From JAWLFY01 sp964462125 (GTDB lineage Bacteria > Planctomycetota > Planctomycetia > Pirellulales > Pirellulaceae): a stretch of 64,000 nucleotides of DNA. A program made the translations under genes and the position numbers. The notes under the pieces are model-generated. The model saw only the letters and a program-made list of their open reading frames with translations, was not told the DNA's origin and made no database searches. Positions 8,794-18,338 of this stretch are shown here, piece by piece (position 1 is the first letter of the stretch; each line of letters opens with the position of its first letter). Location: assembly GCA_964462125.1 (NCBI GenBank), contig CAYWXT010000001.1, positions 1 through 64,000 of the forward strand, in the 5' to 3' direction.

Positions 8794-9530
8794 CCGGTTC
8801 GACTGAATCATCCGACCCCACCCTCAATGAGGTCCCGCACGAGCCGCTCGACGTTGCCTCGCTTGTTCAAGAGGGCCAGGGGCTGGTGCGGTCGATCGCC
8901 ATACGGGTCTTTCGGGGGCTGCCCGTCCCGATGGACCTCGACGACCTGATCGCCTATGGCCAAGTCGGACTGACTGAGGCGGCTCAGAAGTTTGACCCTT
9001 CGGGCAAGACGCGATTCACGACGTTCGCGTACTATCGCATTCGTGGTGCCATTTATGACGGCGTCTCGAAGATGAACTGGACCAGCCGGGCGCGAATTCG
9101 CCGGATGCGGTTCCATCGCATGGCCGATGAAGTGCTAGAGAATGAAGCTGGCCGCGGAGCCGACTCCCACCAGCCCGCCTCGGCCGTCGGCGATGCCGAC
9201 TGGCTCGGACGGGTCACCGAACGACTCGCCATTGTTTACTTGGCCACCGGCGACGACGAATCGGCCGACCGGTCGCTGGCCGATGCAACCGACCCCCAGG
9301 ATTCCCCCAGCCAAGTCGTCGCCAACCGGGAGCTACAGCAAACCTTGCGGCAACTCGTGGAGCAACTGACCCCGGACGCCAAACGCTTGATCCGCGGGAT
9401 CTACTTCGACGGGTATACCTTGACCGAAGCTGCCGATCGGGCCGGTATCAGCAAGAGCTGGGCCAGCCGGTTGCACGCGAAAAGCCTCGACCAACTCGCG
9501 CAAATGCTGCGGCGAATCGGCAGTGACTGA
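8790..9530 (+). CDS. RNA polymerase sigma-70-family factor (FliA/WhiG-like)
   Basis: This 246-residue protein has a region 2 of the sigma-28 type: DLDDLIAYGQVGL, then FTTFAYYRIRGAIYDG (core binding and -10 recognition), and a C-terminal region 4 with the helix-turn-helix LTEAADRAGISKSWASR. Region 1.1 is absent. The size and the RIRGAIYDG segment fit the FliA/WhiG/SigB group rather than short ECF factors. It starts inside the preceding gene (ATGA overlap) and is followed 65 bp later by tssA, so it belongs to the T6SS series. A sigma factor built into a T6SS operon is unusual; self-activation of the cluster or of unlinked hcp/vgrG genes is a plausible but untested role. Confidence 0.92.
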   Translation: MTGSTESSDPTLNEVPHEPLDVASLVQEGQGLVRSIAIRVFRGLPVPMDLDDLIAYGQVGLTEAAQKFDPSGKTRFTTFAYYRIRGAIYDGVSKMNWTSRARIRRMRFHRMADEVLENEAGRGADSHQPASAVGDADWLGRVTERLAIVYLATGDDESADRSLADATDPQDSPSQVVANRELQQTLRQLVEQLTPDAKRLIRGIYFDGYTLTEAADRAGISKSWASRLHAKSLDQLAQMLRRIGSD

Positions 9531-9595
9531 TGACGTTTGAAAATTGAACGTGCTTCCTGAGACTGACTGATCAATCGAGACCGAGAAGATCGCCC

Positions 9596-10744
9596 ATGGC
9601 AACCGACGTGACGCTCGATTTGGAACAACTCGTCGCCCCCATCTCGGACGATCAGCCGACGGGAACCTACCTGAAAGAAACCGACTACGCCCGGTTTCAA
9701 GCGGTCAAAGATCGGCGGGCGGACGCGGTCGCTGCGGAGCGCAAACATCGCGAGTTGGCGATGTACACCGAGGAAGACCTGCTGGAGATTCCAGAAGAGG
9801 ATCGGCAGGTGGCGGCCCCCGATTGGCGCTCGGTTCGGGAGCTTTGCGTGGAGATCCTGAGCGAGCACTCCAAAGACCTTTGGATAGCTGCCTGGTTGGT
9901 CGAAGCCAACGCCCGGCTGAACGGATTTGCTGGCCTCCGCGATGCTTTCCAGATGATCCACGGCCTGGTCGAAAACCACTGGGGCGCCCTCTATCCTCCC
10001 CACGACGAGGATGAGGGCTACGTCGACACGGTTTCGCAGTTAACCAGCCTCAATGGGGACGACGGCCCGGGCACATTGATCGTCCCGATCCAAGAGATCC
10101 CGCTGATCCCTGGCCACCCGGAAAGTTCCTTCGCCGCGTTTCGCCAAGCGACCGACGGCCGGGGCGGCGAGATGAGTGAGTCTGAATTTTACTCCTTGGC
10201 CCGCCAAGTCGACCCCGCCCAGATGCGCGATCTGGAAGAGGACATCGTCGCGGCGGTCGAAGCGTTCGAAGCAATGAACAAGGCGCTGGAGTCGCGGTGC
10301 GGGACACAGGACGGGATGCCTGTGGCGCCACCGAGTTCGCAAATTCGAAGCGTCCTCGAAGAGATCCGGCGGACGTTTCGCCTGATCACACGCGATGTCC
10401 TCTCCGGCGGCGACAGCCCCGAGGGGGGCGAGCCCGAGGTGGACGCTGGCGCTGTGGACGCCGCGGGCAGTATTGCAATGGCCCGCGCCCAGGGGCCCTC
10501 GGTCGATCTGGCCCAGAGCCAAGTCAACAACCGCGAAGACGCCTTCCGAATGCTGCTCAAGGCGAGCGAGTTCTTCCGCAAGACCGAACCCCACTCGCCG
10601 GTCAGCTACATGCTTCAACAGGCGGTCCGCTTCGGCCGGATGGACCTCCCCGACCTGCTCAAAGAATTGATCAACGACCGAGAGGTGCTGGAACGCTTCG
10701 CCGAACGGACCGGGATCGATGTCCGCTCCGAGGAGGACGATTAA
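9596..10744 (+). CDS. tssA: T6SS baseplate/sheath-cap protein TssA
   Basis: This 382-residue protein opens with an ImpA N-terminal domain (about residues 5-170), including LWIAAWLVEANARLNGFAG and the HWGALYPPHDEDE segment typical of TssA. The C-terminal part, with FRMLLKASEFFRKTEPHSPVS and the following YMLQQAVRFGRMDLPDLL, is the TssA C-terminal region that forms the ring-like oligomer. In known systems TssA helps recruit the baseplate and guides tail polymerisation. It starts 65 bp after the sigma-factor gene and is separated from tssB by 288 bp. Confidence 0.93.
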   Translation: MATDVTLDLEQLVAPISDDQPTGTYLKETDYARFQAVKDRRADAVAAERKHRELAMYTEEDLLEIPEEDRQVAAPDWRSVRELCVEILSEHSKDLWIAAWLVEANARLNGFAGLRDAFQMIHGLVENHWGALYPPHDEDEGYVDTVSQLTSLNGDDGPGTLIVPIQEIPLIPGHPESSFAAFRQATDGRGGEMSESEFYSLARQVDPAQMRDLEEDIVAAVEAFEAMNKALESRCGTQDGMPVAPPSSQIRSVLEEIRRTFRLITRDVLSGGDSPEGGEPEVDAGAVDAAGSIAMARAQGPSVDLAQSQVNNREDAFRMLLKASEFFRKTEPHSPVSYMLQQAVRFGRMDLPDLLKELINDREVLERFAERTGIDVRSEEDD

Positions 10745-11032
10745 TACCGATTCCACACCGATGCCCGCCGTGTGACAGTTGCGAGACGGCGGGCGAGCCC
10801 TTACAACGGTACACTAGGTTTTGTTTGAATTTCCGCATGGCGGCCGTGGAAGGCCATCAGGCAAAGAACGCCATCAGGCAAAATCGTCCGGGAGTTACGC
10901 GTTGTTGACGTCACGTGTTGTCAAACAGTCCCTGGCATCTGGCCAACAGTGCCTGGCCGATCGTGCGTGAGCAACAGCGCGATTTTCCTCCTCATCCCCG
11001 CTTCATCCCCTACGCCCTCGGGAGTCCACGAC
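10745..11032. other. Intergenic stretch between tssA and tssB
   Basis: No gene is seen here. It contains short direct repeats of GCCATCAGGCAAA (about 10851 and 10870) and short GGCCA/TGGCC inverted pieces. It is long enough for a separate tssB promoter, but I could not find a convincing -35/-10 or -24/-12 element. Confidence 0.5.
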
Positions 11033-11542
11033 ATGGCGGCAGAAAGCCAACAACAGAAGCTCACTCGTGTCCGTAAGCCCCGAGTCCACATCACTTATGA
11101 GGTGGAGACCGAAGGAGCTCAGGTCGTCAAGGAACTCCCGTTCGTGGTCGGCGTCGTCGGCGACTTCTCGGGCGACCCGACCGAGAAACTCAAGTCGCTC
11201 AAGGATCGAAAGTTCATTCAGATCGACCGGGACAACTTCAACGACGTCCTGAAACGGATGGCCCCGGGACTGAACATGCGGGTGGAGAACACGCTTGCTG
11301 GAGACGGCAGCGAGATGTCGGTCAACCTGAAGTTCGACAAGATCGAAGACTTCGAGCCAGCCAACGTCGTTTCCCAAGTCGAACCGCTGAAGAAGTTGAT
11401 GGAAACCCGTGACAAGCTGCGGGATCTGGCAACCAAAATCGATCGCAGCGACGATCTCGAAAACGTGCTCGAGCAGGTGCTCAGCAACACCGATCAACTG
11501 CAACAGTTCTCTGGAGAACTCGGCGTCGAGAAGGAGGAGTGA
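11033..11542 (+). CDS. tssB: T6SS contractile sheath small subunit TssB
   Basis: This 169-residue protein is a canonical TssB (ImpB/VipA): [12 protein letters not shown], then [28 protein letters not shown] and a C-terminal helical part. The start at 11033 is chosen over 10949 because the family begins close to the RVHI motif and the 28 upstream codons look non-coding. TssB interlocks with TssC to form the cytoplasmic contractile sheath; its N-terminal helix region is bound by TagJ and ClpV-related factors in some systems. tssC follows after 94 bp. Confidence 0.97.
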   Translation: MAAESQQQKLTRVRKPRVHITYEVETEGAQVVKELPFVVGVVGDFSGDPTEKLKSLKDRKFIQIDRDNFNDVLKRMAPGLNMRVENTLAGDGSEMSVNLKFDKIEDFEPANVVSQVEPLKKLMETRDKLRDLATKIDRSDDLENVLEQVLSNTDQLQQFSGELGVEKEE

Positions 11543-11636
11543 GCCTTTCGCCGCCAGCATCGTTGGCGAGCCGGTCTCGGCCGCCGTGCCATCTCGTTTC
11601 GCGAATTCCCCCCATCCGCCTTGGAGTCTGTCTGTC

Positions 11637-13133
11637 ATGAGTTCCGGTGAAACGCAAAAAGAAGCCGCTCAGCAAGCCACCGAGGCCGCTGGCGAGAGCC
11701 TTTTGGAGACGGCGATCGCCGCGACCAAACAGACCGAGCGGGATCGAGCCCAAGACCTGCTCAAAACCCTGACGGAAGAAGCCCTCAAGGGAACGGTGAC
11801 GTTCGACAAGGACGTGATGAGGTCGCTCAATGCGGCGATCGCCGGCTTGGATGCCAAGCTCAGCGAACAACTCGCGGCGATCATGCATAACCCCAAATTC
11901 CAGAAGCTGGAAGGCAGTTGGCGGGGCTTGCATCACTTGGTGATGAACAGCGAGACGGGTGAACAGCTCAAGATCCGCGTCCTGAATTGCGACAAAAAAG
12001 AGCTGTTCAAGGACATGGACCGGGCGGTCGAGTTCGACCAGAGCCAACTGTTCAAAAAGATCTACGAGGACGAATTCGGGACTCCCGGCGGTGCCCCCTA
12101 CGGCGCGTTGATCGGCGATTACGAATTCACCAACCATCCGGAAGACATCGACCTGCTGACCAAGGTCAGCGGTGTGGCCGCCTCGGCGTTCTGCCCCTTC
12201 GTCTCCGCGGCCGACCCAGAACTGTTCGGCTTCGACGACTGGACCGAACTTTCCAAGCCGCGCGACATGGCCCGGATCTTCGACGCCGTGGAGTACACCA
12301 AATGGAAGAGTTTTCGCGAGAGTGAAGACAGCCGCTTCTGTGTGCTGACCATGCCCCGAACGCTGGCGCGGCTCCCCTACGGCCAGAACACCAAGACGAT
12401 CGACGAGTTCGACTACGAAGAGGTTGCGGTGGGGGCACAAGGGGAATCGATCCACGTCAACCACGACCAGTTCTGCTGGATGAACACTGCCTACGTCTTG
12501 GGGACCAAACTCACCGACGCCTTCGCCAAAACCGGCTTCTGCACCGCGATCCGCGGCGTGGAGAACGGCGGCAAGGTCGAAGATCTGCCGGCCTACATCT
12601 TCAAGGCCGATGACGGGGACATGGATCTCAAGTGTCCGACCGAAGTCGCCATCACCGACCGCCGCGAAAAGGAACTCAGCGACCTCGGGTTCCTGCCGCT
12701 GTGCCACTTCAAGAACACCGACTATTCGGTCTTCTTCGGGGCCCAGACCTGCCAGAAGCCCAAGAAGTACGACCGTCCCGAAGCGACGGCCAACGCGGCG
12801 ATCAGCGCCCGTTTGCCCTACGTGATGGCCACCAGCCGATTCTCGCATTACTTGAAGGTTCTCGCTCGCGACAAGATCGGCTCCTTCATGGAAGCAACCG
12901 ACTGCGAAGCGTGGCTCGATCGTTGGATCCACAATTACGTCACCAGCGACAAAAATCCACCCGGCGACGTCCGCGCCCGCTATCCGTTGGCCGAGGCCAA
13001 GGTCCAGGTCCGCGAAATCCCTGGTCAACCCGGCTCGTACAACGCGATCGCCTGGATGCGGCCCTGGTTGCAGATGGAAGAGCTGACGACCAGCATGCGA
13101 ATGGTGGCCAAAATCCCGAAGCTCGGCGACTAA
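11637..13133 (+). CDS. tssC: T6SS contractile sheath large subunit TssC (first copy)
   Basis: This 498-residue protein is a full-length TssC (ImpC/VipB). It contains [43 protein letters not shown] and the C-terminal [37 protein letters not shown] and [11 protein letters not shown] segments. The start at 11637 is preferred to the longer frame that would overlap tssB. With TssB it forms the sheath that contracts to propel the Hcp tube. A second, diverged TssC follows 424 bp downstream; the first copy is closer to standard TssC and is the likelier main sheath subunit. Confidence 0.97.
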   Translation: MSSGETQKEAAQQATEAAGESLLETAIAATKQTERDRAQDLLKTLTEEALKGTVTFDKDVMRSLNAAIAGLDAKLSEQLAAIMHNPKFQKLEGSWRGLHHLVMNSETGEQLKIRVLNCDKKELFKDMDRAVEFDQSQLFKKIYEDEFGTPGGAPYGALIGDYEFTNHPEDIDLLTKVSGVAASAFCPFVSAADPELFGFDDWTELSKPRDMARIFDAVEYTKWKSFRESEDSRFCVLTMPRTLARLPYGQNTKTIDEFDYEEVAVGAQGESIHVNHDQFCWMNTAYVLGTKLTDAFAKTGFCTAIRGVENGGKVEDLPAYIFKADDGDMDLKCPTEVAITDRREKELSDLGFLPLCHFKNTDYSVFFGAQTCQKPKKYDRPEATANAAISARLPYVMATSRFSHYLKVLARDKIGSFMEATDCEAWLDRWIHNYVTSDKNPPGDVRARYPLAEAKVQVREIPGQPGSYNAIAWMRPWLQMEELTTSMRMVAKIPKLGD

Positions 13134-13557
13134 GCCTGTTTCCAAGGATCGGTCTGAAAATGCTGAGCCGACGGCGCTCGCCCCATGCCAACGGCCTTGC
13201 AGCCACCGGAGGGAGTTTTAGCCATGGTGTGACGCAAGCCGCCCGGTGTGACGCAAGCCACCCGGTGTGGCGCAAGCCGCCCGGTGTTTCGCGGAAAATT
13301 CACCTTCGACGCCGGACGGTTTGCCGCGTGCCGCTGCAAATCGGATGGCATGGGGCGCTCGCCACGGGCCAAGCGTTCGGTTGGCCACCCCGTACGGCGC
13401 CCAAGGCGAGCGGCGATGGCTGCACCAAATTCCTTTGTCCACGTTTTCAGACAACGCCTTGCGAGAGGCCTTGCTGCCGGTCTTGCGCCCCGCTGCATCC
13501 CCGCCCCGGGGGGCGCCCCCGGCGGAGGCGTCCTTCGTTCACCGCTGACGTGCTGAG
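13134..13557. other. Gene-free spacer between the two tssC genes with 19 bp tandem repeat
   Basis: No supported gene lies in these 424 bp. From 13226 to 13282 three tandem copies of GGTGTGACGCAAGCCGCCC (19 bp, few mismatches) are followed by a partial fourth. The rest is GC-rich without codon structure matching the neighbours. Hcp is often encoded near tssB/tssC in other systems but is not present here. Confidence 0.75.
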
Positions 13558-15141
13558 ATGCCCAAAGCCTCCCCCAGCTCCTCCGCCGCTCCCACCCCGC
13601 TCGCCGATTCGGTGTTGGAATTGGCGTTGGCGGAATCTCCCGCTCAGGCATCCTCGGCTCAGGCATCCTCGGCTGATGTGGTCGCTCCGGGCCGTCTCAG
13701 CCGTGAAGGCTTGCTCGCTGCGTTCCTGTCTCGGGAAAAGGTCGACGAAGCGCTGGAGCTCTGGCTTGGCCAGGGCTGGCGCGACGAAGCCCGCTACGCC
13801 GATCCCGGCGCCCTGGCGCGTCGGTTGTCGGCCGACATCGCCGCGATCGATGCATTGCTCAACGAGCAAGTCAACGCGATCCTCCACCATCCCCGCTTTC
13901 AGAAGCTCGAAGCGTCCTGGAGGGGGCTGGCGTTTTTGGTCAAGCGGGCAGATTCCGAAGGCGATCCATTGATTCGCATCCGAGTCCTCACCGCGACCTG
14001 GGGGGAGCTGGAAACCGATTTCGATCGCGCGGTCGAATTCGACCAGAGCCAGTTGTTCAAGAAGGTTTACGAGGAGGAGTTCGGAACCGCCGGCGGCGAA
14101 CCGTTCGGGGTCCTGATCGGGGATTACGAGGTGCGCGGCCGTCCTTCCCGTGGTCACCCGCACGACGATGTCGGGGTCTTGCGGTCGATCTCCGGGCTGG
14201 CCGCCAGCGCTTTTTGCCCGTTTCTCTGCGCCGCCAGCCCCGAGTTGCTCGATCTGGACTCGTTCGCCGAGCTTCAAGTCACCCGTGATCACGCCAGCCG
14301 CATGGGAATGACGGACTACCTGAAGTGGAACGCGTTGCGGGACGAGGAAGACGCGCGGTATATCGGCTGCCTGTTGCCTCGGATTTTAATGCGCGGTCCC
14401 TACCTCGACGACGGCAGCCGAGTCGACCGGTTCATATTCAACGAAGATGTCAGCAGTCCCGACGGCAGCGGCTATCTGTGGGGCAACCCCGCTTACGCCT
14501 ACGCCTCGGTCCTGATGCGGTCATTCGCCACCAGCGGCTGGCTGGCGGACATCCGGGGTCTGCGTCAGGACGAAGAAGGGGGCGGGTTGGTCAGCGACCT
14601 GCCCTCGCTCAGCTTCCCGACCGATTCCTCCGGCGTGATCCCAAGGCCGGTGACCGAGGTGTCGGTCACCGATGCCCTGGAGCGGCAGCTCAGCGAGCTC
14701 GGGATGTTGCCGTTGTGCGACTGCAAGGACACGCCGATGGGGGTCTTCGCCAGTGGACAATCGCTGCAGCGACCCCGCAAGTACGATCGGGACGATGTGA
14801 CGGCGAACGCCAAGATCAGCGCCATGCTCCCCTATATCCTGACCGTCTCGCGATTCGCCCATTACGTGAAGATCATCGCCCGCAGCAAGGTTGGGTCGTT
14901 CTCCACCACGGAACAGCTGGAGCGGATCCTGCGCGACTGGATCATGGATTACGTGACTGCCGACCGCGAAGCTTCCACCGAGGTCAAGAGCCGCAAACCG
15001 CTCCGGGAAGCCAGCATCCGCGTGCAACCCGACCCGGCCAAACCGGGAGCGTACTACTGTATCATGCGGCTCGCACCCCACTACGAACTCGACGAAATGG
15101 TCGGCAGTGTCCGGCTGCAAACACGTTTGGCGGGTGTCTGA
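13558..15141 (+). CDS. T6SS TssC-family paralogue (second sheath large-subunit-like protein)
   Basis: This 527-residue protein shares the TssC plan with the preceding tss[64 protein letters not shown] and RFAHYVKIIARSKVGSF. It differs by an N-terminal extension of about 70 residues that includes a duplicated QASSA unit and a helical stretch, and by an inserted loop after the IGDYEV motif. Some imp-type T6SS clusters carry two TssC-like genes (ImpC and ImpD), and this fits that pattern. It may cap the sheath, bind the baseplate or make a mixed sheath; the sequence does not decide. Confidence 0.9.
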   Translation: MPKASPSSSAAPTPLADSVLELALAESPAQASSAQASSADVVAPGRLSREGLLAAFLSREKVDEALELWLGQGWRDEARYADPGALARRLSADIAAIDALLNEQVNAILHHPRFQKLEASWRGLAFLVKRADSEGDPLIRIRVLTATWGELETDFDRAVEFDQSQLFKKVYEEEFGTAGGEPFGVLIGDYEVRGRPSRGHPHDDVGVLRSISGLAASAFCPFLCAASPELLDLDSFAELQVTRDHASRMGMTDYLKWNALRDEEDARYIGCLLPRILMRGPYLDDGSRVDRFIFNEDVSSPDGSGYLWGNPAYAYASVLMRSFATSGWLADIRGLRQDEEGGGLVSDLPSLSFPTDSSGVIPRPVTEVSVTDALERQLSELGMLPLCDCKDTPMGVFASGQSLQRPRKYDRDDVTANAKISAMLPYILTVSRFAHYVKIIARSKVGSFSTTEQLERILRDWIMDYVTADREASTEVKSRKPLREASIRVQPDPAKPGAYYCIMRLAPHYELDEMVGSVRLQTRLAGV

Positions 15142-15195
15142 TACGAATCAAGGACTCGCCCGCTCAAGGCTCTCGAACCAGGATTGAAGCGAAAC

Positions 15196-15999
15196 ATGAC
15201 TACCGCTCCGATGGATCTGTACCGCGCCGGCGAGCTCGACGAGGCGATGGCGCGATGTCTGGAGTTGGTCAAGGCGCAGCCGGCCGATACCGGACTCCGT
15301 TTCCAACTCGCCGAATTGGCCTGCATCGCCGGTGACTTGGAACGCGCCGACCGGCAGCTGGAGACGGTTTCGACGCAAGACACCGAGGCGGCGGTCGGCG
15401 CGGCCCTGTTTCGCCAACTCGTTCGCGCCGAACTGGCGCGTCGTGAATGTTTTTCCCAAGGTCGCGTTCCCGAATTGATCGGTGCCCCCGCCCCCGCGGT
15501 CGAGTCCCGCCTGCGCGCCTTGGCATCGTTGCGTGCCGGCGAGCTGGAGGAGGCGGCCAAACTGATCCGTGACGCCGACGAATCGGCCGAGGTTGTCTCC
15601 GTGCAGGTCAATGGCAAGCCGGTGACGCAGCTTCGCGACCTGGACGATCTGCTCGCCCCGATCCTGGAAGTCCACACCTCCAACGGCAAGTATTTTTGGA
15701 TCGACTGGAACCAGATCGTCACGTTGGAAGTCCATCCTCCCAAACGCCCCCTCGATCTGCTCTGGCGTCAAGCCACGCTGTCGATCGAATCGGGACCGGA
15801 TGGGGAAGTCTTCCTGCCGGCGATCTATCACGAGCCGGTTGAGGGAGGTTCGCCCGACGCCAGCTTGCGGCTCGGCCGCAGTACCGACTGGGTCGACATC
15901 GGTCAGGGGATCGTTCGGGGTCGGGGCCAGCGAATGCTGTTGGTCGGCGAGGAGGACTTGCCCTTCATGGAACTGGCGTCGATCGCGGGAGAGGAGTAG
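15196..15999 (+). CDS. tagJ: T6SS accessory protein TagJ (ImpE family)
   Basis: This 267-residue protein has an N-terminal tetratricopeptide-like part (LYRAGELDEAMARCLELV, LAELACIAGDLERAD) and a C-terminal ImpE domain with KYFWIDWNQIVTLEVHPPKR and RPLDLLWRQA segments. In some T6SS types TagJ binds TssB and helps the ClpV ATPase recycle the sheath. I prefer the ATG at 15196 over a TTG four codons upstream. It lies between the second tssC and tssE, and ends 6 bp before the tssE start. Confidence 0.9.
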   Translation: MTTAPMDLYRAGELDEAMARCLELVKAQPADTGLRFQLAELACIAGDLERADRQLETVSTQDTEAAVGAALFRQLVRAELARRECFSQGRVPELIGAPAPAVESRLRALASLRAGELEEAAKLIRDADESAEVVSVQVNGKPVTQLRDLDDLLAPILEVHTSNGKYFWIDWNQIVTLEVHPPKRPLDLLWRQATLSIESGPDGEVFLPAIYHEPVEGGSPDASLRLGRSTDWVDIGQGIVRGRGQRMLLVGEEDLPFMELASIAGEE

Positions 16000-16005
16000 T
16001 CGAGA

Positions 16006-16500
16006 ATGTCCCGCCCCGCGCACGATCAGCCATTGATCCCCAGCGTTCTCGACCGGTTGATCGATCTGGAACCGGACCGCCGCAGCGAGTCACCGCTGAA
16101 CCGAACTCAAGTACTGCAGCAGATGAAACAGAGCGTCGGCCGCGACCTGCAGAATCTGCTCAACACCCGTTGCCGCGCCACCGGCTGGCCGGAGGGGCTG
16201 CAGCAGCTTCGCCAGTCCCTGATGGCCTATGGCATCCCTGATTGTGTCGGCATCAATACCGGATCGCGGGAGCAGCAGGAGGATTTGCGGCGGATGATTC
16301 AACATGCCGTCGAGTCGTTCGAGCCACGGTTGACCAACATCCGGGTGTCGGTTGCTGACACCGACGACGCCGCCGATCGTACGTTACGGTTTCGCATCGA
16401 TGCGCTGCTGAAGATCGACCCCGCTCCCGAGCCGGTTGTCTACGACAGCCGCTTGGACGCGACCAACGGTGATTTCTCTGTCCAAGGATTGCGCCGGTGA
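16006..16500 (+). CDS. tssE: T6SS baseplate wedge subunit TssE (gp25-like)
   Basis: This 164-residue protein fits TssE: the opening LIPSVLDRLIDLEPDRR, the helix VGRDLQNLLNTR, YGIPDCVGIN and the C-terminal LRFRIDALLKIDP strand shared with phage T4 gp25. TssE sits in the baseplate wedge with TssF and TssG and starts sheath assembly. The stop overlaps the next start as GTGA (16497-16500), so it is translationally coupled to tssF. Confidence 0.94.
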   Translation: MSRPAHDQPLIPSVLDRLIDLEPDRRSESPLNRTQVLQQMKQSVGRDLQNLLNTRCRATGWPEGLQQLRQSLMAYGIPDCVGINTGSREQQEDLRRMIQHAVESFEPRLTNIRVSVADTDDAADRTLRFRIDALLKIDPAPEPVVYDSRLDATNGDFSVQGLRR

Positions 16501-18338
16501 CCGATCGTTTACTGCCTTACTACAACCGGGAACTGGAATACCTGCGGCGGGTCGGAGCGGAGTTCGCCCGCGAGCATCCCAAGATCGCCGGCCGGTTGCG
16601 GTTGGGAGACGACCTCTCCGAAGATCCCCATGTGTCACGGATCATCGAAGCCTTTGCGCTTCTGGCGGCACGTACCCGGCTGAAGATCGACGACGATTTT
16701 CCTGAAATCACTCACGCCCTGCTCGGTGTTCTCTATCCGCACTACCTCGCCCCGATCCCCTCGACCGCGATCGTCGAGTTCGCGCTCGATCATCGCCAGG
16801 CAGAGTTGGTCGGCGGCTATCAGATCGACGCGGGACAGGCGGTGGAGACCGAATCGACCGAGGATGGCAGCTGCCAGTTTCGCACTGCCTATCCCGTCAA
16901 GCTGTTGCCGCTGCGGGTGGCGGCGGCGTCCTATAAAGGCCAACCATTCCAGTCCCCTCCCACACCGGCGGCGGCCAAAGCGGAATCGGTCGTCCATGTG
17001 CAGCTGAAGAGTTACCGCGCGTCGGTCCCGATCAGCGCGATGGACCTCCGATCCCTCCGCTTCTTCATCCGCGGCTTGTCGCGTTCCGCGATGGATCTGT
17101 ATGAATTGGTTCACTCCGGGACGGTGGAGGTGCTGCTTGCCCGTTCACCGAACGATCCCCAGCCGCTGCGGCTGGCCGCCGACACGATTCACCCGGTCGG
17201 GTTTGCTGAATCGGAGAGCTTGCTGCCGGCGGAACCGAGAACCTTTGGCGGCTATCGTCTGCTGACCGAGTACTTCGCCGCCCCGGAAAAGTTTCTGTTC
17301 TTTGATGTCGCTCCCATCGATCCCGGGCGGCTGGAGGGTTTTGGAGAAGAGCTCCACGTTTACCTGTTGATCAATCGACACGTGGGAGATGTCGAACCGT
17401 TTGTCGCCGCCGACACGATCCGTCTCGGGTGCACGCCGATGGTCAACCTGTTTGAACATCGAGCCGAACCGATTCGGGTGACCCATGAAGCGACCGAGTA
17501 CCGCATCGTCCCTGATGTCCGCCAGCCGCGGGCCTTTGAAGTCCATTCGGTCACCGCCGTGACCGCCCTCGATTCGGACCGGGAGGAGACGGTCTATCAT
17601 CCGTTTTATTCCGTGCGTCACGCCGGGCAGCGGCAGCATCGTCGGGGCTTCTATCATCTTCACCGGCGGGAAGCCGAGCGAAGCGGCGGGGCCGCTGACC
17701 GAGCGTCCGATCTGTTTCTATCGCTGGTCGATCTCGACTTCGAACCCAGCGCACCGCAAGGGACGGTGCTCGACGTCCGGACACGCTGCACCAGCCGCAA
17801 CCTCCCATCGCGACTGGAATTTGGCAGCGGCCGCCCCAGGCTGCAGCTCGTCCAAGGAGGCCCGCTCGAGCCGCCCCGCTGTGTCACCCAGCCCCGTTCC
17901 ACAATCCGCCCGCCGCTCGGAAAAGGAACCTATTGGCGGCTGATCAGCCACCTCTCCCTGGGACACCTCTCCCTGTTCGATCAACGCGAAGGGGCGACCG
18001 CCCTTCGAGAGATCCTCAGCCTGTACGACTTCCTTCAAAGCGGTGATTCCCGGCAACGGATCGACGCCTTGCGCTCGGTCCGGTACGAACCGGGCGTTGC
18101 CCGATGCCCGGCCGGACCGGCAGGCCCCACCTTTTGCCGCGGGTTCGACCTCGACGTTCTGATTGACGAGGACCGGCTCAGCAGCGGCGGCGCCTTCCTG
18201 TTCGGCGCGGTCCTCGAACAGTTCCTGGCGATCTACGCCACCATCAATTCGTTCACGCGAACCACCCTTCACAGCACGCTCCGCGACCAACCGATCATCC
18301 GATGGCCAGCCCGCTCGGGAAGACAAACGCTTCTGTGA
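16497..18338 (+). CDS. tssF: T6SS baseplate wedge subunit TssF
   Basis: This 613-residue protein starts with GTG overlapping the tssE stop and carries the TssF (ImpG/VasA) signature: LLPYYNRELEYLRRVGAEFA at the start, then HPKIAGRLRL, LLGVLYPHYLAPIPS, and later FDVAPIDPGRLEGF. Its length is typical. TssF and TssG form the wedge of the baseplate. A 15 bp duplication at 17949-17978 produces an HLSLGHLSLF repeat near residue 488. The end overlaps tssG by 37 bp. Confidence 0.96.
   Translation: MTDRLLPYYNRELEYLRRVGAEFAREHPKIAGRLRLGDDLSEDPHVSRIIEAFALLAARTRLKIDDDFPEITHALLGVLYPHYLAPIPSTAIVEFALDHRQAELVGGYQIDAGQAVETESTEDGSCQFRTAYPVKLLPLRVAAASYKGQPFQSPPTPAAAKAESVVHVQLKSYRASVPISAMDLRSLRFFIRGLSRSAMDLYELVHSGTVEVLLARSPNDPQPLRLAADTIHPVGFAESESLLPAEPRTFGGYRLLTEYFAAPEKFLFFDVAPIDPGRLEGFGEELHVYLLINRHVGDVEPFVAADTIRLGCTPMVNLFEHRAEPIRVTHEATEYRIVPDVRQPRAFEVHSVTAVTALDSDREETVYHPFYSVRHAGQRQHRRGFYHLHRREAERSGGAADRASDLFLSLVDLDFEPSAPQGTVLDVRTRCTSRNLPSRLEFGSGRPRLQLVQGGPLEPPRCVTQPRSTIRPPLGKGTYWRLISHLSLGHLSLFDQREGATALREILSLYDFLQSGDSRQRIDALRSVRYEPGVARCPAGPAGPTFCRGFDLDVLIDEDRLSSGGAFLFGAVLEQFLAIYATINSFTRTTLHSTLRDQPIIRWPARSGRQTLL

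Noticed and set aside
7250..8827. 525-codon minus-strand frame
   Set aside because: It crosses the end of the tssM-like gene, repeat R1 and the small gene; it has no signal or domain.
11481..13145. 554-codon minus-strand frame opposite tssC
   Set aside because: The plus strand encodes a canonical TssC over the same range.
13226..13282. Possible CRISPR-like array
   Set aside because: The three 19 bp units are directly adjacent with no spacers, so this is a simple tandem repeat.
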